Assembly (NCBI GenBank): GCA_943788235.1
Contig: CALSPM010000001.1
Span: 186,001-250,000, forward strand
Length of the DNA stretch: 64,000 bases
From: an uncultured Cyclobacteriaceae bacterium
GTDB taxonomy: Bacteria; Bacteroidota; Bacteroidia; Cytophagales; Cyclobacteriaceae
Direction: 5' to 3'
Shown: positions 10,701 through 18,023 of the stretch, piece by piece
Layout of the letters: each line of letters opens with the position of its first letter
How positions within the stretch are numbered: the stretch's first letter is position 1
Translations under genes and position numbers: made by a program
The notes under the pieces: generated by a model
What the model saw: the letters and a program-made list of their open reading frames with translations, nothing else
What the model was told of the DNA's origin: nothing
The model's database searches: none

Positions 10701-12071
10701 ATGAATGGGAGCGATGCTGTTGATTCCATTTCCATCTCCAAAATCCCAAACATATTTATTGGCGGGCGGATCTACTAAAGGGAAAAATTTAGTAGATAGA
10801 TCTTGACAACTATCTAAATAAATAAAATCTAAAGAGGTGAATTCTTCAAAAGTACCCGGTGCAAATGATGGGAACTGCGTACTTTGAAAATCGGTCGTTA
10901 AAAAATCATCTTCGTATACAATCAAGTCATAACTACTATCAATATTTTTAATTTGCTTCACTAAATAAGGACCTGATTCCTCTTCTTGGACGAGGTGATA
11001 AATATTACCATCAATGGCCCTCTTAAGACCATAACTTCTGTAAATGGGTTGTGATAGAATCGATTGAATCAGACTTGAGCTATCAGTTAAATCAAACTGA
11101 TAAAGATCGCCAGAGATCTCATCTAAGGCACCATAACGTGAAAGATATAATTTGCTCCCATCATTTGACCAGTCAGCGTCATAAATATTTTGTTTAGCAT
11201 CATCAGGAAAACCTGTATTTAAAATTTGACTATTGAAGCTTAACACTCCAGAACTATCATTAAAATTCATGAGCATAACGTTTCTTGAGGCAGTTTTGGG
11301 TGCTACGGCTAGAATAGAATAAACTGGATTCATTGACATATGGGCTGCTTCAAATTGCCTCATGTCAGTAGTAAAGGGATCAAGAATACTTACAGGCTCT
11401 GGATCAATGCCGTTATTGGTGATTTTATATACATAAAAAGCATGGGTACCTCTGTTTTGGGCGATTAACCAGCTCAGGCTTAGATTAGCGGCACTTTGTA
11501 CTACCGTCATACCCTCCGCAGGACTGAAAAGGCCTACTGGATTATTATTTGATATGACTTCACCTAAGGGGGCATTAAGACTTCCATTACCGGGAGCACT
11601 CAGATCTACGATACTATATTGTAATTCATCTTCTGCGGATAGTTCGCTTGCGTTGGTGAAAACAATATATCTCTCTGGATCATCCGGTGAGGGACAGGCC
11701 AAGGCGGTTTGATTGACCGACGCATCACCGTTTAAATCAACAGCGCCCGACATAATTTTTCCGGAGCCATCGTAAATTCGAATACCATCGGTGTATAACA
11801 TTAAATTTCCTGTTAGAGAATGATTAATTACCGCTGAACCCCCAGATCCAAAATTTGGATTCATACGATCCTCCTGGTATACGAGAAGCCCATTTTTATC
11901 AAATTGCAAGTTGGCAGTAGAACTGCCAAAAAACCATTGCGACTCATTTAATAATTGCGCATTTGAAGCCATCGAAAAAACCAGAAGACAGGTATAAATG
12001 AAACTTTTCTGATAAAAGGTGATGAGGTTTGCGAAGGATTTAATAGTTAAGTGGTTCAACTGTGGATTCAA
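7761..12071 (-). CDS. Giant secreted protein with PKD domain and CHU_C/T9SS type B sorting domain
   Basis: A 1436-residue exported protein. The order is: signal peptide (IYTCLLVFSMASNAQ, ending near residue 39); a module of about 400 residues starting ESQWFFGS that looks like a beta-propeller; a PKD domain near 415-490 (KYVWDFGDGNG); a second copy of the first module from about residue 560 (NKWYFGETAG); beta-rich repeats; and a C-terminal gliding-motility-associated domain (NAFSPNGNSQNENF ... RWGEQIYYSND ... WDGTYNGQ). The last domain directs export by the type IX system and surface attachment. The start is uncertain: the frame opens with a TTG at 12071 and has another TTG 12 bases on. Probably a surface or adhesion protein; the ligand is unknown. 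Confidence 0.9.
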   Translation of the reverse strand: MNPQLNHLTIKSFANLITFYQKSFIYTCLLVFSMASNAQLLNESQWFFGSSTANLQFDKNGLLVYQEDRMNPNFGSGGSAVINHSLTGNLMLYTDGIRIYDGSGKIMSGAVDLNGDASVNQTALACPSPDDPERYIVFTNASELSAEDELQYSIVDLSAPGNGSLNAPLGEVISNNNPVGLFSPAEGMTVVQSAANLSLSWLIAQNRGTHAFYVYKITNNGIDPEPVSILDPFTTDMRQFEAAHMSMNPVYSILAVAPKTASRNVMLMNFNDSSGVLSFNSQILNTGFPDDAKQNIYDADWSNDGSKLYLSRYGALDEISGDLYQFDLTDSSSLIQSILSQPIYRSYGLKRAIDGNIYHLVQEEESGPYLVKQIKNIDSSYDLIVYEDDFLTTDFQSTQFPSFAPGTFEEFTSLDFIYLDSCQDLSTKFFPLVDPPANKYVWDFGDGNGINSIAPIHAYESASSYNVTLYVELNGKIQSITKSINIIAEEMEVNLIADTTICDNEILTLDPETEDGISYQWNTGETTSTIDIDTAGIYWVEITGASGCTKYAESSVTEYGAQRQIQNKWYFGETAGIEFTDGPLPIDDENQMTSLEACATIDDADGNLMFYTNGKTIWNKAHQVMPFLSDSIQSLSGDSTSSQGTLIIPFMDDITMFYVFTAGELDADGTHFPMTYAIVDMKKDSARGAVVLSNLTLFDQSIEKITSSGFSLNAWLIMHENGNNSFRANLIDDTGIGATVYTPIGSVLKKQTPINASGYMTFGNGTQLFANTVPGPNTLEIFDFDNQIGNFENFRQIETAATDDLYGVAFSSDGSKIYTTSASELIQFNLDSLNTEDEITYITSSKYDDYSSEGIYGALQRGPNGIIYLAIDQGLAVGTISNSSLEGAAANFNATGFDLLGHTSRKGLPSFVQNSGSSLQNPTASYINACFGLSTEFYASGSSILDEYFWVFYDSLSQTDTLYATNEQTTEYEYGATGFQYFTLNITNRCGYDSLITDTLEVYSLPVNPDITESASICEEFLELAAWDEDRSDYNYYWSTGDTSRIIEIFDPSTISLAIINDDGCSSDTLEIFVGDGRPNLDLGIDQQYCQFDSAPDLNSYISDLNTQQWTIDGIILDTTSTQSISTEISGVFEYIIYAKENDAFGGCSNTDTVLISIKAAPELSPIYTPPSNCGADDALLSLYVSSEGSYRYDFSGIDINTFGSIDGPDTLSVSGGLSAGVYNYKITDLVSTCILENPVIIEDDAPFSLSANNLPDCDIDANLSLTVSGVAIPSAVNIYISDLSYDTVYTENNLYVPLSITPKLDSGFYYVTVEEIGDSGPCIQSDTVLITPLIAGINDCQTEIFAPNAFSPNGNSQNENFFVYPNLFVDQFEIFIYTRWGEQIYYSNDKNFSWDGTYNGQVMGPATYAYVIKYTHIEKPDLGIQTQYGSISLIK

Positions 12072-12674
12072 ATCTTTAAATTTACCGCAAAATATTATGA
12101 TCTATTTAACGTTGTATCAGTAGGCCAAAGTATAATGCCAAATATATGCTTTACAAGCTTACGAGCATAAAAAATTGCCGTTTAGAGCAAATATAAGCAG
12201 TTTTTTTGGACAAAAAAAAGTGTAGGTAACAAATCAATAATTGAATTTTTGGAAATAAATTTGACCACCAAAACCTCCTCAATTTAGTACCATTTCTAGT
12301 GCTCAAATATATCATTATTTTTCCTCTTTTCTCTAGACCTCCTCCTCATAGATCTGATGCTTGATAGCAAAGGTACTAATCTTCATTTTTCAAAAAAAAG
12401 ATCAATGTACAGCCTTGATCAGCAGTTGAAAATTGGAGGAGTTTGAGGCTTATTTTGAGGTGTTGAGGTGAGGGTGATCCTTGATTTTAAATAAGGGTAT
12501 CTAAGGAATGTCTATCGTTTTAATTCGACAGAAAGTTTTGGTCAAGATTGTAGCAATTTTGGCAGTCAATATTGTCATATGAATGATTTGAGTATTAAAC
12601 TCCTGGGGTGTGATGTCTCAGGAATTTTTTAATATTGCCTAAATAAAATTATTAATTAATTAACTAGTTAAACA
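12072..12674. other. 603-bp gap without a convincing gene
   Basis: This A+T-rich stretch lies upstream of both the large minus-strand CHU_C gene and the plus-strand lipoprotein, so it should hold both promoters. I found no open frame of useful length with family-like sequence. On the minus strand near 12330-12380 there is a 17-codon frame beginning MKISTFAIKH, too short to assign. The part just before 12675 is very A+T-rich (repeated TTAAT). No clear terminator or repeat was seen. Confidence 0.4.
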
Positions 12675-13166
12675 ATGAAAAATATTACTCTAACCTTATT
12701 AACGGCTATTTTAATCTCGTGTACAGATAATCAAAATACCCAATTAACAGCTCCAGAGAACCCTAATTATCTTTTTCAAGCTACATATTCTCAAGATTTT
12801 ACAATGGGTAATCCAGAACTTGTTGTAAAATTTCAAAATCTACTTAAAAATTGTCAGGAAAAAAAATTAGATAATTTATCAAGTTACTTTACCGATGATG
12901 TTGTGTGGAGTCTTCCAAATGGAAATAGGGTAGAAGGAAAAGATAGTGTAGTATATTATTTAACCGATTTTTGGTCAACTTCTGCCACAGTTATAGATTA
13001 TAGTTCTGCTGTCCATTTCTGTGTAAAAACAAAAGAAGGGGAGGAATGGGTTTTAATTTGGGATAGCCAAACTATAAATGATGTTGGAATAAGGTATCAA
13101 GAAGCTATTGCATTTGAAGGGAGTAAAATTCGCTTTATGAATACGTTTACAAAACCAAGAGAGTAA
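12675..13166 (+). CDS. Lipoprotein with an NTF2/SnoaL-like domain
   Basis: A 163-residue predicted lipoprotein: the signal LTLLTAILISC ends in a lipobox with Cys16. The mature part carries a pattern seen in the nuclear transport factor 2 / SnoaL fold: VVKFQNLLKNCQEKKLDNLSSYFTDDVVW, then LPNGNRVEGKDSVVYYL, then late strands. Proteins of this fold are small cone-shaped barrels that bind or convert diverse ligands, so the role here is open. It is the first gene of the accessory region and no partner gene is evident. Confidence 0.75.
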   Translation: MKNITLTLLTAILISCTDNQNTQLTAPENPNYLFQATYSQDFTMGNPELVVKFQNLLKNCQEKKLDNLSSYFTDDVVWSLPNGNRVEGKDSVVYYLTDFWSTSATVIDYSSAVHFCVKTKEGEEWVLIWDSQTINDVGIRYQEAIAFEGSKIRFMNTFTKPRE

Positions 13167-13284
13167 TTGTCCACTCTTAGTTCAAGAGATTAACAGTACT
13201 TGCGGATGTTTCTCTAAAGAGGTGATATTAGAGGAATTTGGTATGATAATTGCTATTTTTCTAAATCCATCAAACCTTAAGAAA

Positions 13285-13764
13285 ATGAATAAGATCAAAA
13301 AAATTCACTACATTATAGGCCTTATATTACTCATTACAATTAGTGCACTTAATCAGAGAAATGAAACTCCTCCGCGATTTGAATTTACTTCTTTCACGGT
13401 TGTAGAGTCAATTATTCCTAACGGAATAGGAAGATCAAGAATTATCAATTCATTAGAGATGCGCGATCACAAAGAATACACCAGTATCAAATCGCCAGGA
13501 TTAAAGTCAAGAAATAAATCAGATCGTCAGGAAATTCGAGCTAATGAGTACGAAGAAACCAAACTGTTGAACTTTTTTAATGTTGTTGGTATCAGATTTC
13601 AAAATATTGCCGCCAATGATGCTTTAATTAACGACAAGGTCAGTACCATGCTTAACGACGGTTGGGAATTAGTCAATATTGTTGCAGGAGTGGAATCCGT
13701 GGGCAGCGAGGATGATAAAAATGGTATTTACATTACCCGATTTTATTTCAAGCGCAACAGTTAG
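13285..13764 (+). CDS. Hypothetical membrane-anchored or secreted protein
   Basis: A 159-residue protein with an N-terminal hydrophobic segment (YIIGLILLITISAL, about 9-22) that may be a signal or an anchor. The C-terminal part, MLNDGWELVNIVAG ... GIYITRFYFKRN, has the wording of small DUF4177-like proteins, in which a DGWELV segment is typical. I chose the ATG at 13285, directly before the basic MNKIKKIHY start of the signal; an upstream start at 13222 adds an unrelated stretch. A short fragment at 15167-15298 carries a similar NGWNYL tail. Function unknown. Confidence 0.6.
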   Translation: MNKIKKIHYIIGLILLITISALNQRNETPPRFEFTSFTVVESIIPNGIGRSRIINSLEMRDHKEYTSIKSPGLKSRNKSDRQEIRANEYEETKLLNFFNVVGIRFQNIAANDALINDKVSTMLNDGWELVNIVAGVESVGSEDDKNGIYITRFYFKRNS

Positions 13765-13840
13765 CATCTTTTTTTGGTATAGTGCCTACAATCTTTTCTT
13801 TTTAAGAAAATAATTCACCACAACCCTGTTGAGGTAAATA

Positions 13841-13972
13841 ATGCGGATTATGACTATTTCTTGGAATGATGAGGATGATGATCCATTTGAATTAAAGATG
13901 AGGAACATCCAAACTTTTAAAAATGCGTTTAAGTTGTTTCCAAGACGTGCTAAAGCATTAAAGCTGAGATAA
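13841..13972 (+). CDS. Possible 43-residue hypothetical protein
   Basis: An ATG-started frame encoding an acidic stretch (NDEDDDPFE) followed by a basic tail (FPRRAKALKLR). I do not recognise it. It sits in an otherwise empty 300-bp gap in the accessory region and may be a remnant of a longer gene. Support is limited to the open frame. Confidence 0.2.
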   Translation: MRIMTISWNDEDDDPFELKMRNIQTFKNAFKLFPRRAKALKLR

Positions 13973-14062
13973 TTAATTATAAATTTCTTATTTTAAGGGA
14001 CCTAAGAATACCATAATGAAAAAAAAGCAAAAAATTTGTCTTCATCACCTTGATGATAAGGT

Positions 14063-14296
14063 TTGATATGGACTGTGTCGTCCAATGGAAATAACAATGA
14101 CATGAGCTGTGTTTGTTACATTTATGAAAATGGTTTACAAACGGGTATAGATGAAACTGGATTAGATAATGGTGCCTTAACTTCTGATATTAAATTCAGA
14201 AAAGAATGTGGGGCAAAGTCTTACTTCATTGACGATGATAATTATTCTAGCTGTCAGATCGTTCCTTTGTCAGGTGGAAGTGGGATCACAAATTAA
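14063..14296 (+). CDS. Hypothetical short protein, probably a gene remnant
   Basis: A frame of 77 codons beginning with TTG, with an internal ATG at 14102. It contains four cysteines (CVCYIYENG, KECGAKS and SSCQIV) and several acidic residues, as in small exported proteins. There is no signal peptide in this frame. A short basic frame beginning at 14016 (MKKKQKICLHHLDD) ends just before it in another frame, so the real N-terminus may have been lost by frameshift. Not recognised. Confidence 0.3.
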   Translation: MIWTVSSNGNNNDMSCVCYIYENGLQTGIDETGLDNGALTSDIKFRKECGAKSYFIDDDNYSSCQIVPLSGGSGITN

Positions 14297-14311
14297 TCTA
14301 ACTAATAATAA

Positions 14312-14425
14312 ATTGATTTTTTTAGTTCTGTGGTAAACTATGATCTTTGGCTTTGGGGTGAAAATACATTGTATGAAGATAACCCATATCTCTCCTTCAG
14401 AGAATTAAAACTAAGCATAGAGTGA
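14312..14425 (+). pseudogene. Short coding remnant
   Basis: An open frame of 37 codons without a start codon, encoding VVNYDLWLWGENTLYEDN and then LSFRELKLSIE before a TGA. The composition looks protein-like and nothing upstream in frame is long enough to be a gene. I read it as the 3' tail of a lost gene in the decayed region. Family unknown. Confidence 0.25.
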
Positions 14426-14487
14426 TAGAAAAACTGATGAAATTTATTGAAACATATATTGAAAGAATGGTGGCCTAAAATGACAAG

Positions 14488-15171
14488 ATGAACAAAAATA
14501 TTTCGAAATATATCATTGAATTCGTTGTTATCGTATTAAGTATAAGTATTTCTTTTTTTCTTGAAAACAAAAGGATCGATAACGAAACAAAGAATAGAGA
14601 AAAGCTTATTAAAATTAATTTAAAAAATGAGTTAAGCAACGCAAATGCATATTTGCAATCTAGGGAGAAAGCGTATTCGGTGGATTTATATTTCTTAAAT
14701 GCATTACTTGAAAAAGAAGTTAATTTAGATAGTTTACATAGTTTAGGATTAGATGGTGCTGGATATTATAATTCTATTTGTTTTTGGAGGAATTTTAATC
14801 CCCCAAGTGCAATTTACTCTTCATTGGTTAGTGATGGAGAAATAAATTTGCTAGAAGGAATAGAAATAAAAGAATTACTCTATCGAATTTATGTACTTAG
14901 CCCTGAATATCTTAATGTACACATTGAAGGTGATAAAAGAGCAGCGATAGAAATTGAATCTTATTTAATTTATAATTATCCAAGTTTTTTTAACAAGGGA
15001 TTGGTGACAAATGACAATATTAAAATCTTGAAAGAATTAAGAAGGATTATATTTGATGATGACACTTTGATGGCTTTACTGAAAAGAAAGCAGTTAAGAA
15101 TGGATAGTAAGTTAAGTGTTTTTAGGAATTATTTAACATTGAGAGAATCAATAGCAGAGAAATGGAATTAA
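14488..15171 (+). CDS. DUF6090-like membrane-anchored protein (paralogue 1)
   Basis: A 227-residue protein with one N-terminal membrane helix (FVVIVLSISISFFL, about 12-25) followed directly by a charged coiled-coil-like segment with NKRID and then a mostly helical soluble domain. This helix-then-ENKRID layout is like DUF6090-type proteins of Bacteroidota. A clear paralogue sits at 18024-18740; both share KY(I/L)(I/L)(E/D)F(V/I)VIV(L/F)SI at the start, a central FDPP/FNPP segment and a similar length. Function unknown. The gene runs into a short remnant that begins at its stop codon. Confidence 0.65.
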   Translation: MNKNISKYIIEFVVIVLSISISFFLENKRIDNETKNREKLIKINLKNELSNANAYLQSREKAYSVDLYFLNALLEKEVNLDSLHSLGLDGAGYYNSICFWRNFNPPSAIYSSLVSDGEINLLEGIEIKELLYRIYVLSPEYLNVHIEGDKRAAIEIESYLIYNYPSFFNKGLVTNDNIKILKELRRIIFDDDTLMALLKRKQLRMDSKLSVFRNYLTLRESIAEKWN

Positions 15172-15298
15172 TGGTATTACAGATGTTCAATTCCTATACG
15201 GTGAAAGATCTGATGAGGATAGAGTGAACAGCATTCTCACTAACGGCTGGAATTACCTTGCCCTTGAAGAGTGGAAATTGAATGAAGATTTAGATTGA
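15167..15298 (+). pseudogene. C-terminal remnant of a DUF4177-like protein
   Basis: Beginning at the stop of the preceding gene and in another frame, 43 codons encode VQFLYGERSDEDRV, SILTNGWNYLALEEWKL and an acidic end before TGA. The NGWNYL segment is like the DGWELV segment of the protein at 13285-13764. There is no start codon in a proper position, so this is probably a 3' fragment left after the upstream gene replaced its 5' part. Confidence 0.35.
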
Positions 15299-15302
15299 AA
15301 TT

Positions 15303-15602
15303 ATGAAAATAAAAATAACAGGTATTATTACCTTCGTTGGTGGACTTATGGTAGTCGTATGGAGTTCATTTGTCATCTTCGACCATAAGTACATACATAA
15401 TATCAATGCCGTTTTTACTCTACTGATAATTTTATTGATATGTGCCATGCTCTATGTCTACTGGACAAACTTTGGAGCCCTTGGTCAAAAAATGGATAGA
15501 ATACAGAGACAAAACAAACTAATCCAATCTCAAATAGACTTTGAAAAGATTAAAAAAGATTTAGAGCAAAAAAAATTAAAGAAAAGATCGGATGAGGATT
15601 GA
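15303..15602 (+). CDS. Small membrane protein with a C-terminal coiled coil
   Basis: A 99-residue protein with two membrane helices (GIITFVGGLMVVVWSSFVIF, about 7-26, and FTLLIILLICAMLYVYW, about 38-54) and a charged coiled-coil tail (QKMDRIQRQNKLIQSQIDFE and on, rich in Lys/Glu). The start is an ATG only four bases after the preceding remnant. I do not recognise the family. Two-helix proteins with a cytoplasmic coiled coil often join larger membrane assemblies, but nothing nearby says which. Confidence 0.55.
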   Translation: MKIKITGIITFVGGLMVVVWSSFVIFDHKYIHNINAVFTLLIILLICAMLYVYWTNFGALGQKMDRIQRQNKLIQSQIDFEKIKKDLEQKKLKKRSDED

Positions 15603-15603
15603 T

Positions 15604-15800
15604 TTAAACATCGTTCTCAGCAATGAGCTTGAGAGTATTCACTAGTTTGTTGTCATAATCCAATTTTAATATCCATAAAAAGTTATCTATTTAGAATCTC
15701 GGGGTAATTATCATATGGAGCAAGTATGAGTAATACGAAATCAGCTAAATACTACGGGGTTGGTAATAAATACAAAATCCAAGTGGATTTTCAACTCCAA
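15604..15800 (-). repeat. Interspersed repeat A, copy 1 (with a small-gene tail)
   Basis: Read on the minus strand, this copy starts GATTTTGTATTTATTACC, continues through a C-rich core and ends with codons for LVNTLKLIAENDV before TAA at 15604. It aligns over its length with copy 3 at 19865-20033 (plus strand), roughly three bases in four identical by eye. Its first part also matches copy 2 at 17850-17945. The encoded tail is like the end of the full-length 85-residue gene at 16929-17186. Confidence 0.6.
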
Positions 15801-15951
15801 TTTATCACCTAATAAAGCAATCGGAACTTTGAGCAAAGCGGTCAATCGTCATAATAACTCCATAGTCTTGTCACTATAGCGAAGTACATTTGGACATGGC
15901 CACAACTCAGGTATCATTTTTACTAACTATACAAACCAGATATCAGTATTA

Positions 15952-16547
15952 TCAAAAGTAAAAGAATAGCCATCCAACTGCATTTATTATTAACAGGGCT
16001 TTAGATACTCGTTTACCTCGCTTATACCCCACAAAAGCCAATATTGTAGATATTATTAAACCAACACTTGGTATAAAAAGTGTCAATGCACTAGCGATGG
16101 TCCAATAACTCTTTTTACGCTCTTCTGGAGTTTCTGAGCTTCTTCTTTCTCTTATAAGGTAATAACAAGACCACTTTCTGGTATGCTTATGTCGAATTTT
16201 ATATCACTTCGTTGGGTTATTCTTTTATTTAGTTTTTTGTTTCGTTTTTTGTCTTTTCTAGATATATTATCTAATTCCTTGTAAGTACTCAACTTAGAAT
16301 AAATAAAATCCTCTGATGCTACAACAACTGATTTTAAAGAGGTGGTCTCAATAATTTTAGATTTACTCTGCGATAGACAATTTGGAAGCACTTGTTCTGG
16401 AGCAGCCAAAACTTTTAGATTTTTCTCTCCTAAATTGGGGTATTTCCTTGTGGTATTAAATTTATATGCTGTAGTAAAATCAAATTTTGAAGTCGTACAA
16501 CTAGTTAAAAGCAGGAGTATAAAAAGTGAAAGGGAGATTTTGGACAT
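15952..16547 (-). pseudogene. Frameshifted lipoprotein with a C-terminal membrane domain
   Basis: The 5' part (16152-16547) encodes a 131-residue lipoprotein: signal ISLSLFILLLLTSC with lipobox Cys17, then a basic stretch (KDKKRNKKLNKRI). It ends early at 16152. Directly after it, another frame encodes RSSETPEERKKSYWTI and two hydrophobic helices with GYKRGKRVSKALLIINAVGW, ending at TGA 15952. Lipoproteins with a basic linker and a DUF4190-like two-helix tail occur in Bacteroidota, so I read these as one gene broken by a frameshift near 16150. The lipoprotein part alone could still be made. Confidence 0.6.
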
Positions 16548-16610
16548 GGTATGCTTATATATGGTAATTTAAGCTCTAAAAAGTATGTATTAATTGCAAA
16601 TAACTGTTTA

Positions 16611-16670
16611 ATTTCTCTCATGATAGATAGAGGAGTACAAATAAGGATAGCTGCAACCCATAGTCTCAAC
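16611..16670 (-). repeat. Interspersed repeat B, copy 1
   Basis: On the minus strand this reads GGGTTGCAGCTATCC, then TTTGTACTCCTCTATC. It is similar to plus-strand stretches at 21005-21062 and 21405-21465. In the matching frame the copies encode LWVA(A/V) ... CT(P/S)L ... RE/DI, so the repeat may descend from a coding sequence. This copy lies just upstream of the broken lipoprotein gene. Confidence 0.5.
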
Positions 16671-16715
16671 GTTATAAGTTTTTGGATCACTAATCAGAAT
16701 TATTAGTTTAGCCCC

Positions 16716-16913
16716 ATGGCAAAAGTTAGAAAGTACCTAAGTAGTTTTTCTACCACCTTAGTCTTTATCGGGTTACCATCGTTAGGTCTTCACAATTTTT
16801 TTTGGAAGGAGGCTCCAAATGCTTGGGATTATGGCTTTACAATATTTACGCCCCTTACTTTTGTTCTAATTTTGGTCAATGACATCATTGCATTTATAAA
16901 GGGGACAGAGTAA
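16716..16913 (+). CDS. Small membrane protein
   Basis: A 65-residue protein starting at ATG, with a basic N-terminus (MAKVRKYL) and two hydrophobic segments, TTLVFIGLPSLGL and FTPLTFVLILVNDIIAFI. The pattern is a two-helix membrane hairpin. The C-terminal FTPLTFVLILVNDIIAF is a reasonable integral segment. Not recognised. It ends 15 bp before the end of the convergent 85-residue gene. Confidence 0.5.
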   Translation: MAKVRKYLSSFSTTLVFIGLPSLGLHNFFWKEAPNAWDYGFTIFTPLTFVLILVNDIIAFIKGTE

Positions 16914-16928
16914 TTAAAAGAAGGTTAA

Positions 16929-17186
16929 TTAAACATCATTCTCAGCTAACTTCTTCAGTGTATCGACTAAATTGTAGAAATCCGCTTTCTTGTCGTACTT
17001 AATTGCCTTTTGAACATATGCTTCAATTTCAAGCATCAATGCTCTATGTCCCTTAAATGACTTATCAGCATCATGCTTTCTCCTAAATTCTTCAACAACA
17101 AAGTCATCGAAGAACTGGCAATAGTGGTTAAAAAGCTTTGATTCTCCACTTTGCTTAAAATCAATACTGCTGTTGAATTGACTCAT
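16929..17186 (-). CDS. Hypothetical 85-residue soluble protein (full-length member of the repeat A tail family)
   Basis: A soluble, charged, probably all-helical protein starting at ATG. Its C-terminus, YNLVDTLKKLAENDV, is echoed by the tails of repeat A copies at 15604 (LVNTLKLIAENDV) and 19974-20033 (LVDTLKLLAENDI), so it looks like the only complete member of a family that is otherwise reduced to fragments here. The centre contains HRALMLEIEAYVQKAIKYD. Function unknown; no membrane segment or signal is visible. Confidence 0.5.
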   Translation of the reverse strand: MSQFNSSIDFKQSGESKLFNHYCQFFDDFVVEEFRRKHDADKSFKGHRALMLEIEAYVQKAIKYDKKADFYNLVDTLKKLAENDV

Positions 17187-17342
17187 AGTTCTACAAACTA
17201 TATATATTATCTACAGATATTATTTAAACCTCAGGATATTTTTACCTTAAATAGATAAAAATTTACAGAAATTTTAAAAAAATAGAATTATTTTAAAAGG
17301 ATGACAAGAGATATGGCCCTCCTAAATAGTACAGGAGCACCA

Positions 17343-17450
17343 TTATCTATATTCTAAATTAAAAGAATTTTCTAATAAGTTCCTCGTTATCATAAAAAGC
17401 TTTGATTCGCTTTCATACTTGGCTTTAATTTGAAATATGATTCTGTTCAT
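17343..17450 (-). CDS. Possible 35-residue protein
   Basis: An ATG-started minus-strand frame (MNRIIFQIKAKYESESKL and on) that begins three bases after the stop of the fragment at 17454-17717, so both could lie on one message. The sequence is charged and not recognised. It may equally be a remnant. Confidence 0.25.
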   Translation of the reverse strand: MNRIIFQIKAKYESESKLFMITRNLLENSFNLEYR

Positions 17451-17453
17451 AAA

Positions 17454-17717
17454 TTAAACTTCGCTCTCTTCACCGTGCGGTAGTTTCTTTTTTTGTCCAT
17501 CGTTGATTTCTTGTCTTTTGGGGTCATTACAACTCTTATTCTTATCAATCTTATCCTTGTTTCTAATATAAAAGGCATTGTGATCATATATTTGAAGTTC
17601 AATATCTATATCCCCGTAAAAGCATAAATACCCTTCACCTAGCAATGCTTGTCTTACGATATATATAGAAATATTCTTAAATTCAATTTCCCTTTTCTTG
17701 GGATCCTTCCAAGTCTT
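17454..17717 (-). pseudogene. 5'-truncated hypothetical gene
   Basis: A minus-strand frame is open from just after a TAA near 17718 to the stop at 17454. It encodes WKDPKKREIEFKNISIYIV, then LLGEGYLCFYGDIDIELQIY, then a charged tail. A start codon appears only inside (TTG at 17645), after the protein-like sequence has begun, so the 5' end is probably lost. The beta-rich GEGYLCFYGDIDIEL part is not recognised. Confidence 0.35.
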
Positions 17718-17978
17718 TTAAGCGATAATTTTTTTTATATTCTAATTTGAATTACCACTTTCTGTAGTCGCATGCATAATTATCATCAAGCTAGAAAATG
17801 GGAGTAGTGATCACTTTTCGATTAGGTTGATTAAGGAGTAAAATCTATTTTGATTTGGGATTTATTACCCACCCCATGGTATATGGTGGGTTTCGTATTC
17901 CTCATACTTGCTTAATATATTAATTAACCCCAACCGTTCAAACGTATATGATTTCAAGTTATGTGAATATTTCATATC
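17718..17978. other. Gap holding repeat A copy 2 and a shared promoter-like stretch
   Basis: Apart from repeat A copy 2, the stretch at 17964-17990 (TTTCATATCTTGTTCGTAGA) is repeated in similar form at 18795-18815 (TTTCATATCTTGTTTGTTGA), in each case upstream of a gene. TATCTTGT differs by one base from the TAnnTTTG box of this phylum, so these may be related promoters. No gene was seen. Confidence 0.35.
17850..17945 (+). repeat. Interspersed repeat A, copy 2
   Basis: The core reads TTTATTACCCACCCC, then TGGTAT, then TTTCGTATTCCTCATACTTG, and ends near a TTAACCCCAA block. It matches the first half of copies 1 and 3. Here the core has ACCCACC facing GGTGGGT, a perfect 7-base inverted repeat around ATGGTAT. 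The copy sits upstream of the DUF6090-like gene at 18024 and lacks the small-gene tail of the other two copies. Confidence 0.6.
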
Positions 17979-18023
17979 TTGTTCGTAGATTGTAGCTATG
18001 CGAATCTCGTTAATATCGAGTCG

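Noticed and set aside
12330-12380. Minus-strand MKISTFAIKH frame as the start of an RND permease
   Set aside because: Seventeen codons before a stop, with no further transporter sequence in any frame.
13841-14425. Small frames here as a toxin-antitoxin pair
   Set aside because: The frames lack family signatures, are not paired in one direction with overlap, and one has no start codon.
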